Origin: Sideroxydans sp.
GTDB lineage: Bacteria > Pseudomonadota > Gammaproteobacteria > Burkholderiales > Gallionellaceae
NCBI GenBank assembly: GCA_027310725.1
Contig: DAIDAG010000077.1
Location: 1-60,217, forward strand
Direction of reading: 5' to 3'
Length of the DNA: 60,217 bases
Position numbers and translations under genes: made by a program. This document shows, in pieces, positions 28,396 through 36,260 of the stretch. Each line of letters starts with the position of its first letter. Positions within the stretch are counted from its first letter, which is position 1. Below the pieces are notes generated by a model. The model was not told where the DNA came from, did no database searches, and saw nothing but the letters and a program-made list of their open reading frames with translations.

Positions 28396-29604
28396 TTACC
28401 GGTACCGACCGAGTGCTTCTTTGATCCGCCCCAGCGCATCTGCAAGTACATGACGCGGCGACGCAATATTCAGCCGCATGAAACCGCTGCCGTTTTTGCC
28501 GAACGCAGTGCCCGGATTCATCCCCACTTTGGCCTCGCGTACAAAAAATTCGCGCAATCGTACATCACTCATACCAAGGTTGCAGCAGTCCAGCCAGAGC
28601 AAATAAGTGCCTTCGGAACGTATCACTTTGATGGCAGGCAAATTTCTCGCGACATAGTCGCAAACGAAATTGTGGTTATCCTGCAAATAGGCCAGAAGAC
28701 TGTCCAGCCAGGCTTCACCGCCGCGATAGGCCGCTTCAAAGGCAGCGATGCTGAACGGGTTGGTGTTGCCGACATGCAGCGTGTCGAAAGCTTGCTGGAT
28801 GGCATGACGGTGGGCCGCATGCGGCGCGATGACACAGGACAGGCCGAGGCCCGGGATGTTGAAAGTCTTGCTCGGGGCGACGGTGGTGATGACCTTGTCG
28901 GATTCTTCCGCCAGCGTGGCCAGCGGGATGTGCTTTTCGCCGGGATAGACGAGGTCGGCGTGTATCTCGTCCGCCAGGATGGCGATGTCGTAACGGCGTG
29001 CGATGCGCAACAGTTCGGCGAGTTCTTCCTTGCTCCAAACTCTTCCCACCGGATTGTGCGGCGAACAGAACAGCATGAGCCGCGCGCTGCCGGCGGCACA
29101 CTGTTCGAGATGTTCGAAGTCGATCTCGTAACGGTCGCCCGCGAGGCGCAACGGATTTTCGATGAGTTGCCGGCGATTGGCGGTCACCGCCGAGAAGAAC
29201 GGAAAATAGACCGGCGGCTGGACGATGACTCCCTCGCCTTCCTTGGCGAATGCCATGACGCTGGCGAACAGGGAAGGCACGACGCCGGGTGCCATGATTA
29301 TCCACTCGCGCTGCACTTCCCACCCGTGGCGCTTCTTTAGCCAGGCGATGAGCGCCTCATAGGCGCTTTCCGGGTACAGGGTGTAGCCGTAGACTGGATG
29401 CGCGGCCCGTTCCTGCAGCGCGCGTGTCACCGCCTCGGGCGAGGCGAAGTCCATATCGGCCACCCACAACGGCAGCACGTCCGCGACACCGAAATAGGCG
29501 ATCCGTCCGTCATGCTTGACGGAGCTTGTTCCGTTGCGCGATATCTCCTTGTCGAAATCCACAGTCAATGGAAGCTCCGAATGAGCGAGGCCGTTTTGAC
29601 ACAC
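28396..29604 (-). CDS. patB: PatB/MalY-type C-S lyase (PLP aminotransferase fold)
   Basis: Up to 402 residues, a PLP enzyme of the MalY/PatB group that splits cystathionine or related thioethers to homocysteine or thiols, pyruvate and ammonia. Hallmarks are LPLWVADMDFASPEAV, the HNPVGRVW block, ADEIHADLVYPG, the PLP lysine in APSKTFNIPGLGLS and the C-terminal FMRLNIASPR arginine. Two starts are possible: GTG 29604 with a weak ribosome site, or GTG 29562 just before DFDKEISRNGTSSVKHDG, where homologues usually begin; the shorter protein is quite plausible. It is divergent from serB. Confidence 0.88.
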   Translation of the reverse strand: MCQNGLAHSELPLTVDFDKEISRNGTSSVKHDGRIAYFGVADVLPLWVADMDFASPEAVTRALQERAAHPVYGYTLYPESAYEALIAWLKKRHGWEVQREWIIMAPGVVPSLFASVMAFAKEGEGVIVQPPVYFPFFSAVTANRRQLIENPLRLAGDRYEIDFEHLEQCAAGSARLMLFCSPHNPVGRVWSKEELAELLRIARRYDIAILADEIHADLVYPGEKHIPLATLAEESDKVITTVAPSKTFNIPGLGLSCVIAPHAAHRHAIQQAFDTLHVGNTNPFSIAAFEAAYRGGEAWLDSLLAYLQDNHNFVCDYVARNLPAIKVIRSEGTYLLWLDCCNLGMSDVRLREFFVREAKVGMNPGTAFGKNGSGFMRLNIASPRHVLADALGRIKEALGRYR

Positions 29605-29743
29605 GAATTATCCATCACAATCCCGCTCCGCATCTGTGCAAGAACATTCTTGTGCCGGATTTGGGATTTCACCCCCGGCTTGAATTAAAATGCACCGCTT
29701 TCGATCTTGATTGAACCGCTCCCGCCAGGGAAACCATTTGAAC

Positions 29744-30580
29744 ATGAACCTTATCCTTCAAGCCCTCCATGAAATTCCTTCCATCCAGGTCGAGCATCTC
29801 GCCAAACTTTCCAATGCCTCGCGCGTCGAACTGCTCACGCCGCATCTGTATCGCCTGCGTGACGCAAAACCGCATGCCGATATCGCCGCCTATTGTTTCA
29901 AAAACCGGCTTGACTATGGATTCGTGGCTAGTGACAAGCACTTGTCCGATTTCGGCTTGATGGTGATGGATATGGATTCGACACTGATCAGCATCGAATG
30001 CATAGACGAGATCGCCGACATGCAGGGATTGAAGCCGCAAGTGGCCGCGATCACCGAATCGGCGATGCGCGGCGAGATCGATTTCGCCGAGAGCTTGCGC
30101 CGCCGCGTGGGCTTGCTGAAGGGGTTGGACGAAGGCGCTTTGCTGCGCGTGTATGACGAGCGATTGAAACTCAACCCCGGCGCGGAGATCATGCTGGCGG
30201 AATTGAAAAAGCACGGCGTCAAGACCCTGCTGGTTTCCGGCGGATTCGTGTTCTTCACCGAGCGCCTGAAGGCGCTGCTCGGCCTCGATTTTGCCCATGC
30301 CAACGAACTTGAGATCGTGAACGGCAAGCTTGCCGGCAAGGTGTGCGGCAAGATCGTGGACGCACAAGGCAAGGCGGACTGGCTGAACCGCGTGCGCGAA
30401 GAGCTGGGATTGAAGCGGGAACAGGTCATCGCAATGGGCGACGGTGCGAACGATTTGAAGATGATGGCACAAGCGGGTGTCAGCATTGCCTACCACGCAA
30501 AACCCGTGGTGCGCGAACAGGCCAGCTACTCGCTGAATTTCGTGGGGCTGGACGGATTGGTCAATCTGCTGGGTCACTAG
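29744..30580 (+). CDS. serB: Phosphoserine phosphatase
   Basis: Hydrolyses phosphoserine in the final step of serine synthesis. About 278 residues. An N-terminal region of some 70 residues precedes the HAD-family core: the nucleophile motif DMDSTLI with two aspartates, motif II in LLVSGGFVFFTERL, and motif III in VIAMGDGANDLKMMAQAGVSIAYHAKP. The ATG at 29744 is used; an in-frame TTG at 29738 has better spacing from AGGG at 29727, so two extra residues are possible. Serine made here would feed CysE at the far end of the window. Confidence 0.96.
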   Translation: MNLILQALHEIPSIQVEHLAKLSNASRVELLTPHLYRLRDAKPHADIAAYCFKNRLDYGFVASDKHLSDFGLMVMDMDSTLISIECIDEIADMQGLKPQVAAITESAMRGEIDFAESLRRRVGLLKGLDEGALLRVYDERLKLNPGAEIMLAELKKHGVKTLLVSGGFVFFTERLKALLGLDFAHANELEIVNGKLAGKVCGKIVDAQGKADWLNRVREELGLKREQVIAMGDGANDLKMMAQAGVSIAYHAKPVVREQASYSLNFVGLDGLVNLLGH

Positions 30581-30662
30581 ACCGCATGGGTCGCACGATT
30601 TCAACCGGGTTTCGGTGTGCTAAAGTGCAAGCGGATTTTCAAACTGGGTAGAAAGGATAGTC

Positions 30663-31229
30663 ATGCAGGATGTCATCTTGAAGCTGGTGGACGTACCCAT
30701 GGTGCGCATGTTCGTTCTGGCCGGCATCATCTTCCTGATGATCGCGGTGCTGGGCAAGATCGAGGGCAAGATCGAACCGGGCAGCATCGGCCGCATCGGT
30801 TCGGCGATCCTTGGCGTTGTCCTGATCGCGATCGGGATCATGATGCAATACAGCGAAACTCACGATGTGTATGCCAAGCTTCCGCCGAACATGATCACGG
30901 CGTTTCCTTCGCAAACTGTCGTTGCCGCCTCTCCCTCCAGCGCTCCCGCCAATACTGAAGCAGTCTCCATCAAGGTTGTTTCCGGCACCTATGGCCGTAA
31001 CTGCAATGCCAAGGCAGGCAATGCGACTGCTCTGCTATCCAGGGCATGCGACGGCCGCGGCAGTTGCGATTTCAACATCGACACTTCTGTACTGGAAGAC
31101 CCCGCCCCGAATTGCAGCAAGGACTTCGCTGCCGAATGGAAATGCAGCAACGGGAATGCGGTCTATTCTGCAGCCCTGTCCAGCCTCAGCGGCAAGAATG
31201 ACAAGCTGCGCCTGAACTGCGTCAACTAA
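30663..31229 (+). CDS. Membrane protein with C-terminal SUEL-type lectin-like domain
   Basis: A 188-residue protein. Two hydrophobic helices (residues about 14-30 and 45-63) are separated by a short basic/acidic loop. An Ala/Pro/Ser-rich linker and a C-terminal domain of about 90 residues follow, starting ISIKVV-like and containing GTYGRNC, ACDGRGSCDFNI, DPAPNC and AEWKC. The YGR and the spaced cysteines match the galactose/rhamnose-binding (SUEL) lectin pattern. It may present a carbohydrate-binding domain outside the membrane; ligand unknown. It starts 82 bases after serB, with ribosome site GAAAGGA near 30650. Confidence 0.7.
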   Translation: MQDVILKLVDVPMVRMFVLAGIIFLMIAVLGKIEGKIEPGSIGRIGSAILGVVLIAIGIMMQYSETHDVYAKLPPNMITAFPSQTVVAASPSSAPANTEAVSIKVVSGTYGRNCNAKAGNATALLSRACDGRGSCDFNIDTSVLEDPAPNCSKDFAAEWKCSNGNAVYSAALSSLSGKNDKLRLNCVN

Positions 31230-31269
31230 GAATTTAGCCCATCGCGGCATAAGCCTGTATTGCTCATAG

Positions 31270-31479
31270 CTGGCCTGTACGAGCGAGATCCTCTCGCGTA
31301 CCGAACAACGTTTCTGCCCGATCAAACACGCACGCAAGGTACTTGCCTCGCACTCCCGTTACGACGATTTTCTGGATTATGGCGATGGACAGGACTTCCA
31401 CCGCAAACTTGAGGAATTTCGTACAGCACTCGCCGGGGAAGAAATCGGCCAGGCTGCACCGGCCGAACCCAAACCTTGA
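31270..31479 (+). pseudogene. Remnant of a gene 3' end, family not recognised
   Basis: In the 500-base gap before nrdJ one frame between stop codons (TAG at 31267, TGA at 31477) reads like the ordered, charged C-terminus of a real protein (RFCPIKHARKVLASHSRYDD, then FLDYGDG and a KLEEFRTALAGEE helix) but has no start codon or ribosome site. Composition and codon use look native. I take it as the surviving tail of a deleted gene, without naming the family. The rest of the gap, up to the NrdR boxes, shows no gene; a 100-codon frame at 31343-31645 looks random. Confidence 0.35.
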
Positions 31480-31632
31480 TACAGGCGAAGTGCCTGATAT
31501 GGATGGCCTAAGTGCGCTTTTAACCATCTCAAGTTCACGGTTATTGGCGCAACAGCGACCCCACTTCCGACTCAAGTCAAGACATTGCTGCAATGTTTCC
31601 CTGAATATTCCACTTGAAAAAAATCCCCCAGA

Positions 31633-31680
31633 GCACTACAGTTAGTCACAAATCAGACGACCAGCTACTAGATATAGTGG
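31633..31680 (+). promoter_or_regulatory. Pair of NrdR-box-like sites upstream of nrdJ
   Basis: GCACTACAGTTAGTCA (31633-31648) and CTACTAGATATAGTGG (31665-31680) match the NrdR consensus ACACTATATATAGTGT at 10 and 12 of 16 positions. Their starts are 32 bases apart, the three-helical-turn spacing typical of paired NrdR boxes. The second box contains a TATAGT that could be the -10. They lie 48 bases ahead of the nrdJ ATG. NrdR represses ribonucleotide reductase genes when dATP is high, so this predicts nucleotide-responsive control. No cobalamin riboswitch was recognised. Confidence 0.65.
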
Positions 31681-31728
31681 TTTTGTTTTTCCTGCCAAAC
31701 AGGCAGCGACATCAAAGGGAGTAATATA

Positions 31729-34700
31729 ATGTTCGATACCGAAAGCGTTTCGCCTTCAACCTCTTCCCAGAACGATCCCGAGCAAAACACAAATTCCAGT
31801 CATAATCCGGAGCGACACAAGCACAAACCGGCTCAAGCCGAGGCCGAACATGCTTCCAAGAGCGGACAAGATTCGCACAATAAACTGGCCAAAGGCTCGA
31901 AAAATGATCCGGCTTTTGAAGAAAGCACAGCAATGACACAAGAGATCAGCACCGAAGTGCTGCTGGAAAAATACGCGGAAGCCGACGAGAAATCGGTACA
32001 GGACGTGCGTCGTCGTGTAGCCCGCGGTCTGGCGCAAGCCGAAAAAGCCGATCAACGAGCCAAATGGGAACAGGCTTTTTTTGAAGCACAGGAAAATGGT
32101 TTCGTTCCGGCCGGCCGCATCAACTCGGCCGCCGGCTTGAAGATACAAGCCACGCTGATCAATTGTTTCGTACAACCGGTGGGCGATGCCATTTCCGGTA
32201 CCAACGACGGCAAGCCCGGCATCTATGATGCCTTGCAGCAAGCAGCCGAGACCATGCGCCGCGGCGGCGGCGTCGGTTACGACTTCTCTTCCATCCGTCC
32301 CGAAGGCGCACACGTCAAAGGCACCAACTCGCGCGCCAGCGGCCCCATCTCTTACATGCGCGTATTCGACCGTTCCTGCGAGACCGTGGAGTCCGCCGGA
32401 GCGCGCCGCGGCGCCCAGATGGGCGTGTTGCGTTGCGACCACCCGGATATCGAGAAATTCATCAGCGCCAAGGACCAGGGCGACCTGCGCAATTTCAACA
32501 TCTCCGTGGGCGTGACCGATGCCTTGATGCAGGCAGTGGAAAAAGACCAGGATTTCGAGCTCGTGCACATGGCCGAGCCTTCTCTAGCGATCAAGGAAGC
32601 GGGGGCGACGCGACGCGACGACGGCAAGTGGGTATACCGCAAGGTACGCGCGGCCGATCTGTGGAAACAGATCATCGCCAGTACATACGACCATGCCGAG
32701 CCGGGTGTGCTGTTCATCGACCTGATGAACCGCGACAACAACCTGTCCTATTGCGAAATCATCGAGGCGACCAATCCCTGTGCCGAACAACCGCTTCCGC
32801 CTTATGGCTGCTGCTGCCTCGGCTCGATCGACCTGACGCGCATGGTGAAGAACCCGTTCTCGACGCATGCCGGCTTCGACTACGAGCCTTTCAAGCAGAT
32901 CGTGCGCGTCGCGGTGCGCATGCTGGACAACGTGCTGGACGTGACCGCCTGGCCGCTGCCTGAGCAGCAAAAGGAAGCGCAAAACAAACGTCGCGTCGGT
33001 TTGGGTTTCACCGGGCTGGGCGATGCGCTGGTGATGCTGGGCTTGCGTTACGATACCGACGAGGCTCGCAACTTTGCTGCCGACATTTCGCGCATCATGC
33101 GCGACGAGTCGTATCTCGCCTCGGTGGACCTGGCGATCGAGCGGGGCGCTTTCCCTCTGCTGGATGCCGACAAGTATCTTGCCGCGCCGCGCTTCGCATC
33201 GCGCCTGCCGGACGAGATCAAGAACAGGATACGCAAGCACGGCATCCGCAACAGCCACCTGCTTTCCATCGCCCCCACCGGCACCATCTCCCTGGCTTTT
33301 GCAGACAATGCTTCCAACGGCATCGAACCGGCCTTCTCTTGGTTCTACACGCGCAAGAAGCGCATGATGGACGGCTCGACCAAGGATTACTCGGTGGAGG
33401 ATCACGCGTGGCGCGTGTTCAAGCAACAGGGAGGCGACGTCTCGAAGCTGCCGCCCTCCTTCGTCACTGCGCTGGAGATCTCCGCGATCGACCACATGAA
33501 AATGGTCGCAGCCGTCGCCCCGTTCATCGACACCTCGATCAGCAAGACCGTCAACGTCCCCGCCGATTATCCGTACGAGGATTTCAAGGATCTCTACACC
33601 GAAGCGTGGAAAGCCGGACTGAAGGGGCTGGCGACCTATCGCCCCAACAGCGTGCTGGGCTCGGTACTTTCAGTCACGCCCGAGAAAAAAGAAGAACAGC
33701 CGCAGGATTTCGTGTTCGACCAGGACCGGCGCATCGTGCTGGAAGCAGCGCCTAACCCCGCTCTCGCCTCGTTACGCTGGCCGGGTCGGCCTTCGCTCAC
33801 AGCAGGCAGTTCCGGCTGGGTGTCGCAAGTGGTGAAGCATCCGCTCGGCAGTTTTGTGACATTCGTATCGCATACGACCAACGGCCGCAACCATCCGTTC
33901 GAGGTGTGGGTGAACGGTTCCGAGCAGCCGCGCGGCCTCGGTGCATTGGCCAAATCATTGTCGATGGACATGCGCACGCGCGATCCGGTGTGGGTACGCA
34001 TGAAACTCGAGATGCTGATGAAAACAACCGGCGACGACGCCTTCGACATGCCGATGCCGCCCGATGGCGAAGTGAAACGCATGCCGAGCCTGGTCGCCGC
34101 GTTCGCGCACTTGCTCAAGTATCGCATTGAAGAATTGGGCGCTCTGGAAGTTTCGGAAGGCGAAACGACACCGATGATGGACGCGCTTTTTGCCAAGAAA
34201 GAACCGAAGACCGGCACCGACGGCACCATGAGCTGGACAGTGGATATTTCAAATGCAGGCAGCGGCGACGACTTCGTGCTCGGCTTGAAAGAACTGGTGC
34301 TGCCGGACGGGCAGCGTCGTCCCTACTCGATGTGGCTGTCCGGCGTGTATCCGCGCGCACTCGACGGACTGTGCAAGGTGCTGAGCCTGGATATGCGAGT
34401 CATCGACCCGGCGTGGATCGGCATGAAGCTGCGCAAGCTGCTCAACTTCGGCGAACCGCTGGGCGATTTCATGGCGCGCGTGCCGGGCGGCAACAAGATG
34501 GAGAGCTACCCGTCGACCGTTTCCTACGTCGCCAAGCTCATCATCCACCGCTACGCGATGCTGGGCATCCTCGACGAACACGGCTACCCGGTGCAGCAGA
34601 TGGGCGTGCTGGAGATTCCGGAAGGACAGATCAAGCCTACCGGAATCAAATCGATCGTCGGCAAAATGTGCAAGGAATGCGGCAACGCCACATTGATCAA

Positions 34701-34755
34701 GAAGGACGGCTGCGAATTCTGTACCAGTTGCGGAGCGATAGGAGCGTGCGGTTAA
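31729..34755 (+). CDS. nrdJ: Adenosylcobalamin-dependent (class II) ribonucleotide reductase
   Basis: Reduces ribonucleotides to deoxyribonucleotides with coenzyme B12, with or without oxygen. The ATG at 31729 follows a strong AAAGGGAG site, giving 1,008 residues with a polar, low-complexity N-terminal extension of about 67 residues; an internal ATG at 31932 ([11 protein letters not shown]) is where shorter homologues start. The core shows [58 protein letters not shown], active-site [14 protein letters not shown] and [12 protein letters not shown]. Two TSCPD-type repeats (about 680-810 and 820-960) and a cysteine tail, CKECGNATL to [14 protein letters not shown], finish the protein, the tail being a zinc ribbon or thiol relay. 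A Tn7-like end begins 28 bases after the stop. Confidence 0.95.
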   Translation: MFDTESVSPSTSSQNDPEQNTNSSHNPERHKHKPAQAEAEHASKSGQDSHNKLAKGSKNDPAFEESTAMTQEISTEVLLEKYAEADEKSVQDVRRRVARGLAQAEKADQRAKWEQAFFEAQENGFVPAGRINSAAGLKIQATLINCFVQPVGDAISGTNDGKPGIYDALQQAAETMRRGGGVGYDFSSIRPEGAHVKGTNSRASGPISYMRVFDRSCETVESAGARRGAQMGVLRCDHPDIEKFISAKDQGDLRNFNISVGVTDALMQAVEKDQDFELVHMAEPSLAIKEAGATRRDDGKWVYRKVRAADLWKQIIASTYDHAEPGVLFIDLMNRDNNLSYCEIIEATNPCAEQPLPPYGCCCLGSIDLTRMVKNPFSTHAGFDYEPFKQIVRVAVRMLDNVLDVTAWPLPEQQKEAQNKRRVGLGFTGLGDALVMLGLRYDTDEARNFAADISRIMRDESYLASVDLAIERGAFPLLDADKYLAAPRFASRLPDEIKNRIRKHGIRNSHLLSIAPTGTISLAFADNASNGIEPAFSWFYTRKKRMMDGSTKDYSVEDHAWRVFKQQGGDVSKLPPSFVTALEISAIDHMKMVAAVAPFIDTSISKTVNVPADYPYEDFKDLYTEAWKAGLKGLATYRPNSVLGSVLSVTPEKKEEQPQDFVFDQDRRIVLEAAPNPALASLRWPGRPSLTAGSSGWVSQVVKHPLGSFVTFVSHTTNGRNHPFEVWVNGSEQPRGLGALAKSLSMDMRTRDPVWVRMKLEMLMKTTGDDAFDMPMPPDGEVKRMPSLVAAFAHLLKYRIEELGALEVSEGETTPMMDALFAKKEPKTGTDGTMSWTVDISNAGSGDDFVLGLKELVLPDGQRRPYSMWLSGVYPRALDGLCKVLSLDMRVIDPAWIGMKLRKLLNFGEPLGDFMARVPGGNKMESYPSTVSYVAKLIIHRYAMLGILDEHGYPVQQMGVLEIPEGQIKPTGIKSIVGKMCKECGNATLIKKDGCEFCTSCGAIGACG

Positions 34756-34783
34756 GCGTGCGCTATGCAGCTGGATGCCAGAC

Positions 34784-34852
34784 TGTGGGGTACACCATAA
34801 AGCGCTAGTTGGACATTATAAGACGCTAGCAACTACATCATAAGTTGCAGTT
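34784..34852 (+). repeat. Nrd-proximal end array of the Tn7-like element (three close sites)
   Basis: From the terminal TGT at 34784: site 1 CACCATAAAGCGCTAGTT (34793-34810), site 2 CATTATAAGACGCTAG (34814-34829, 12 of 16 matches to site 1) and site 3 CATCATAAGTTGCAGTT (34836-34852, weaker). Start-to-start spacings are 21 and 22 bases, as in overlapping TnsB sites of a Tn7 right end. All read in the same direction, inward from the terminus. Confidence 0.65.
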
Positions 34853-34929
34853 GGTTTCCACGCTTAAGCGTTTCTTACTATCAGCATTTGTAGAGCTTAC
34901 AGCAAGGCCTTCACGAACCAATCAAACTC

Positions 34930-34975
34930 ACCCCCTTCGAAGCAATTCGAAGGGGGTTTATTTCTTTGTTTTGTA
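34930..34975 (+). terminator. Rho-independent terminator downstream of nrdJ, inside the element
   Basis: A perfect 11-base stem, CCCCCTTCGAA (34931-34941) with TTCGAAGGGGG (34946-34956), has a GCAA loop followed by a T-rich tail. It would end transcripts arriving from nrdJ. It lies inside the proposed transposon end, so the original nrdJ terminator may have been displaced. Confidence 0.85.
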
Positions 34976-34993
34976 ATTTTTAGAAACCATAGC

Positions 34994-35296
34994 ATGCAGC
35001 ATTTCAAACTTCATCTGACAGGCGTTGACCGATGCTCGGCCTTAGGAGACATTGGCGGTTTGCTGAAATGGCTGTCTGCTAGCCCTGTTGATCTTCTTCT
35101 TCAGCGGGAACAGATAGAACAGTTTCTGCGTGACAAACGTGCTGAATCCGAAAATGATACGTTGTCATTAAGCGAGGCAGCCAAATATCTTTATTGTGAC
35201 CCAATGGTTTTGCCTACAATTATTGATGAAGGACTATTGGAATCTGTTGAGGTCGTAACCGGTACCGTGTCTGCAGCAGTCACGACAGTGCTGTAG
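34994..35296 (+). CDS. Small HTH protein, first gene in the element
   Basis: A 100-residue protein. The C-terminal half, TLSLSEAAKYLYCDPMVLPTI followed by IDEGLLESVEV, has the pattern of an excisionase/MerR-type helix-turn-helix (SEAAxxL then a recognition helix and a GLL turn). The N-terminal half (LGDIGGLLKWLSASPVDLLL) resembles no family I can name. Position next to the transposon end and the HTH recall the C-terminal part of TniQ/TnsD target selectors, but this is only a suggestion; an excisionase-like accessory factor is equally possible. No strong ribosome site is seen. A good terminator follows at 35330. Confidence 0.55.
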   Translation: MQHFKLHLTGVDRCSALGDIGGLLKWLSASPVDLLLQREQIEQFLRDKRAESENDTLSLSEAAKYLYCDPMVLPTIIDEGLLESVEVVTGTVSAAVTTVL

Positions 35297-35329
35297 AGCG
35301 TCACCCAGCTTTTTTATAGCCAGACAACG

Positions 35330-35357
35330 GCCTGCTCCTTGGGGAGCAGGCTTTTTC
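35330..35357 (+). terminator. Rho-independent terminator after the HTH gene
   Basis: Nine-base stem GCCTGCTCC (35330-35338) with GGAGCAGGC (35343-35351), a four-base TTGG loop and a TTTTTC tail, 34 bases past the HTH gene stop. This strong terminator isolates the HTH gene as its own transcript and supports its being real. Confidence 0.9.
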
Positions 35358-35518
35358 TTGAGCTCCACGCCATTGAAGATTTGCAAGGATGTTAAGGGAC
35401 CTGTTTGTTATCTGGCAAGAGAAAGATCGCTCTTATAACGTTAATACAGTTAATATTCATTGTATTCGACAACGCCACAGGGATATCTACGCGGATGCAA
35501 GCGTCTGCTCCCATATTG

Positions 35519-35974
35519 TTAACGGCGAATCTTACGTTTCCGTCTAACAACAACCGCCCCAAGCAAAAAAATAGAGTAGATAGAGATACGAATGAAGTCA
35601 TTTCGGCCAATGTTCTGAAATGCGGTTAGCGTTGCAGTTTGAGAATTCACCGCGACCCAGTCGGTCACTATTGTGTAGTACAAGTATCCGTGAAGGAACA
35701 ACAGTAAAGCAAGAACGATGTTGTAGATAGTCATAAATATGAAATCAGCTCGGCAGGTGATCCTCATCGCCACCGAGAAGGCAAGCGCGTATGCGAATGC
35801 AAGCAGCGAATAAAACAACAATTCCAAAGGCCACAAATCTCTGACATCCTGACTATCTGGGCTATGACGCAACTCAAACAAGATTTCCAGACAGTTAGAT
35901 AAAGAGAGTACTGCAAAAACAAAAATAACAACTGTCCAAAAGCGAACCATTTGAGAGCGCGAATTATCTCTCAT
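35519..35974 (-). CDS. Four-helix membrane protein, unknown function
   Basis: A hydrophobic protein of about 151 residues from the ATG at 35974 (MRDNSRSQMVRFWTVVIFVF), with four predicted membrane helices: around residues 11-28, 48-70 (LELLFYSLLAFAYALAFSVAM), 77-100 (FIFMTIYNIVLALLLFLHGYLYY) and near the C-terminus before RRKRKIRR. The frame is open to 36097 (192 residues), but that extension has no membrane or signal character and the ribosome site is no better. No family recognised. The AT-rich codon use fits the accessory element around it. It is separated from the radical SAM gene by 287 bases. Confidence 0.6.
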   Translation of the reverse strand: MRDNSRSQMVRFWTVVIFVFAVLSLSNCLEILFELRHSPDSQDVRDLWPLELLFYSLLAFAYALAFSVAMRITCRADFIFMTIYNIVLALLLFLHGYLYYTIVTDWVAVNSQTATLTAFQNIGRNDFIRISIYSIFLLGAVVVRRKRKIRR

Positions 35975-36260
35975 ACCGCGCTTTCTCTTTTCCGATAATG
36001 AAAAGTAGAGGCTAAATGTATCTGATAAGCGCGCAAGTTGGAGTTCATCTTGATTGCATGTGGCTAACCTCAACCCCTTGTTCAGGATCATGCACAATGA
36101 CTGCTTCTATACTGGCCATCATAAGTAGATGGTTGAATTTTGAATGCAGTTTTGAGTAACGCAAGTCAAGTGGGTGAAATGAAGTAGCATCCATGCCATT
36201 TTGGCCTATCATTCGCAATTGCGAAGACGGTAAGATAGACTATTTAGTCGGCCGGCTTTA

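Noticed and set aside
31343-31645. 100-codon plus-strand frame upstream of nrdJ
   Set aside because: Composition looks random, no ribosome site, runs into the NrdR-box region; another frame (31270-31479) reads more like protein.
31480-31728. Cobalamin riboswitch upstream of the B12-dependent nrdJ
   Set aside because: No B12-box-like conserved sequence or suitable long leader was recognised; the NrdR-like boxes give a simpler explanation.
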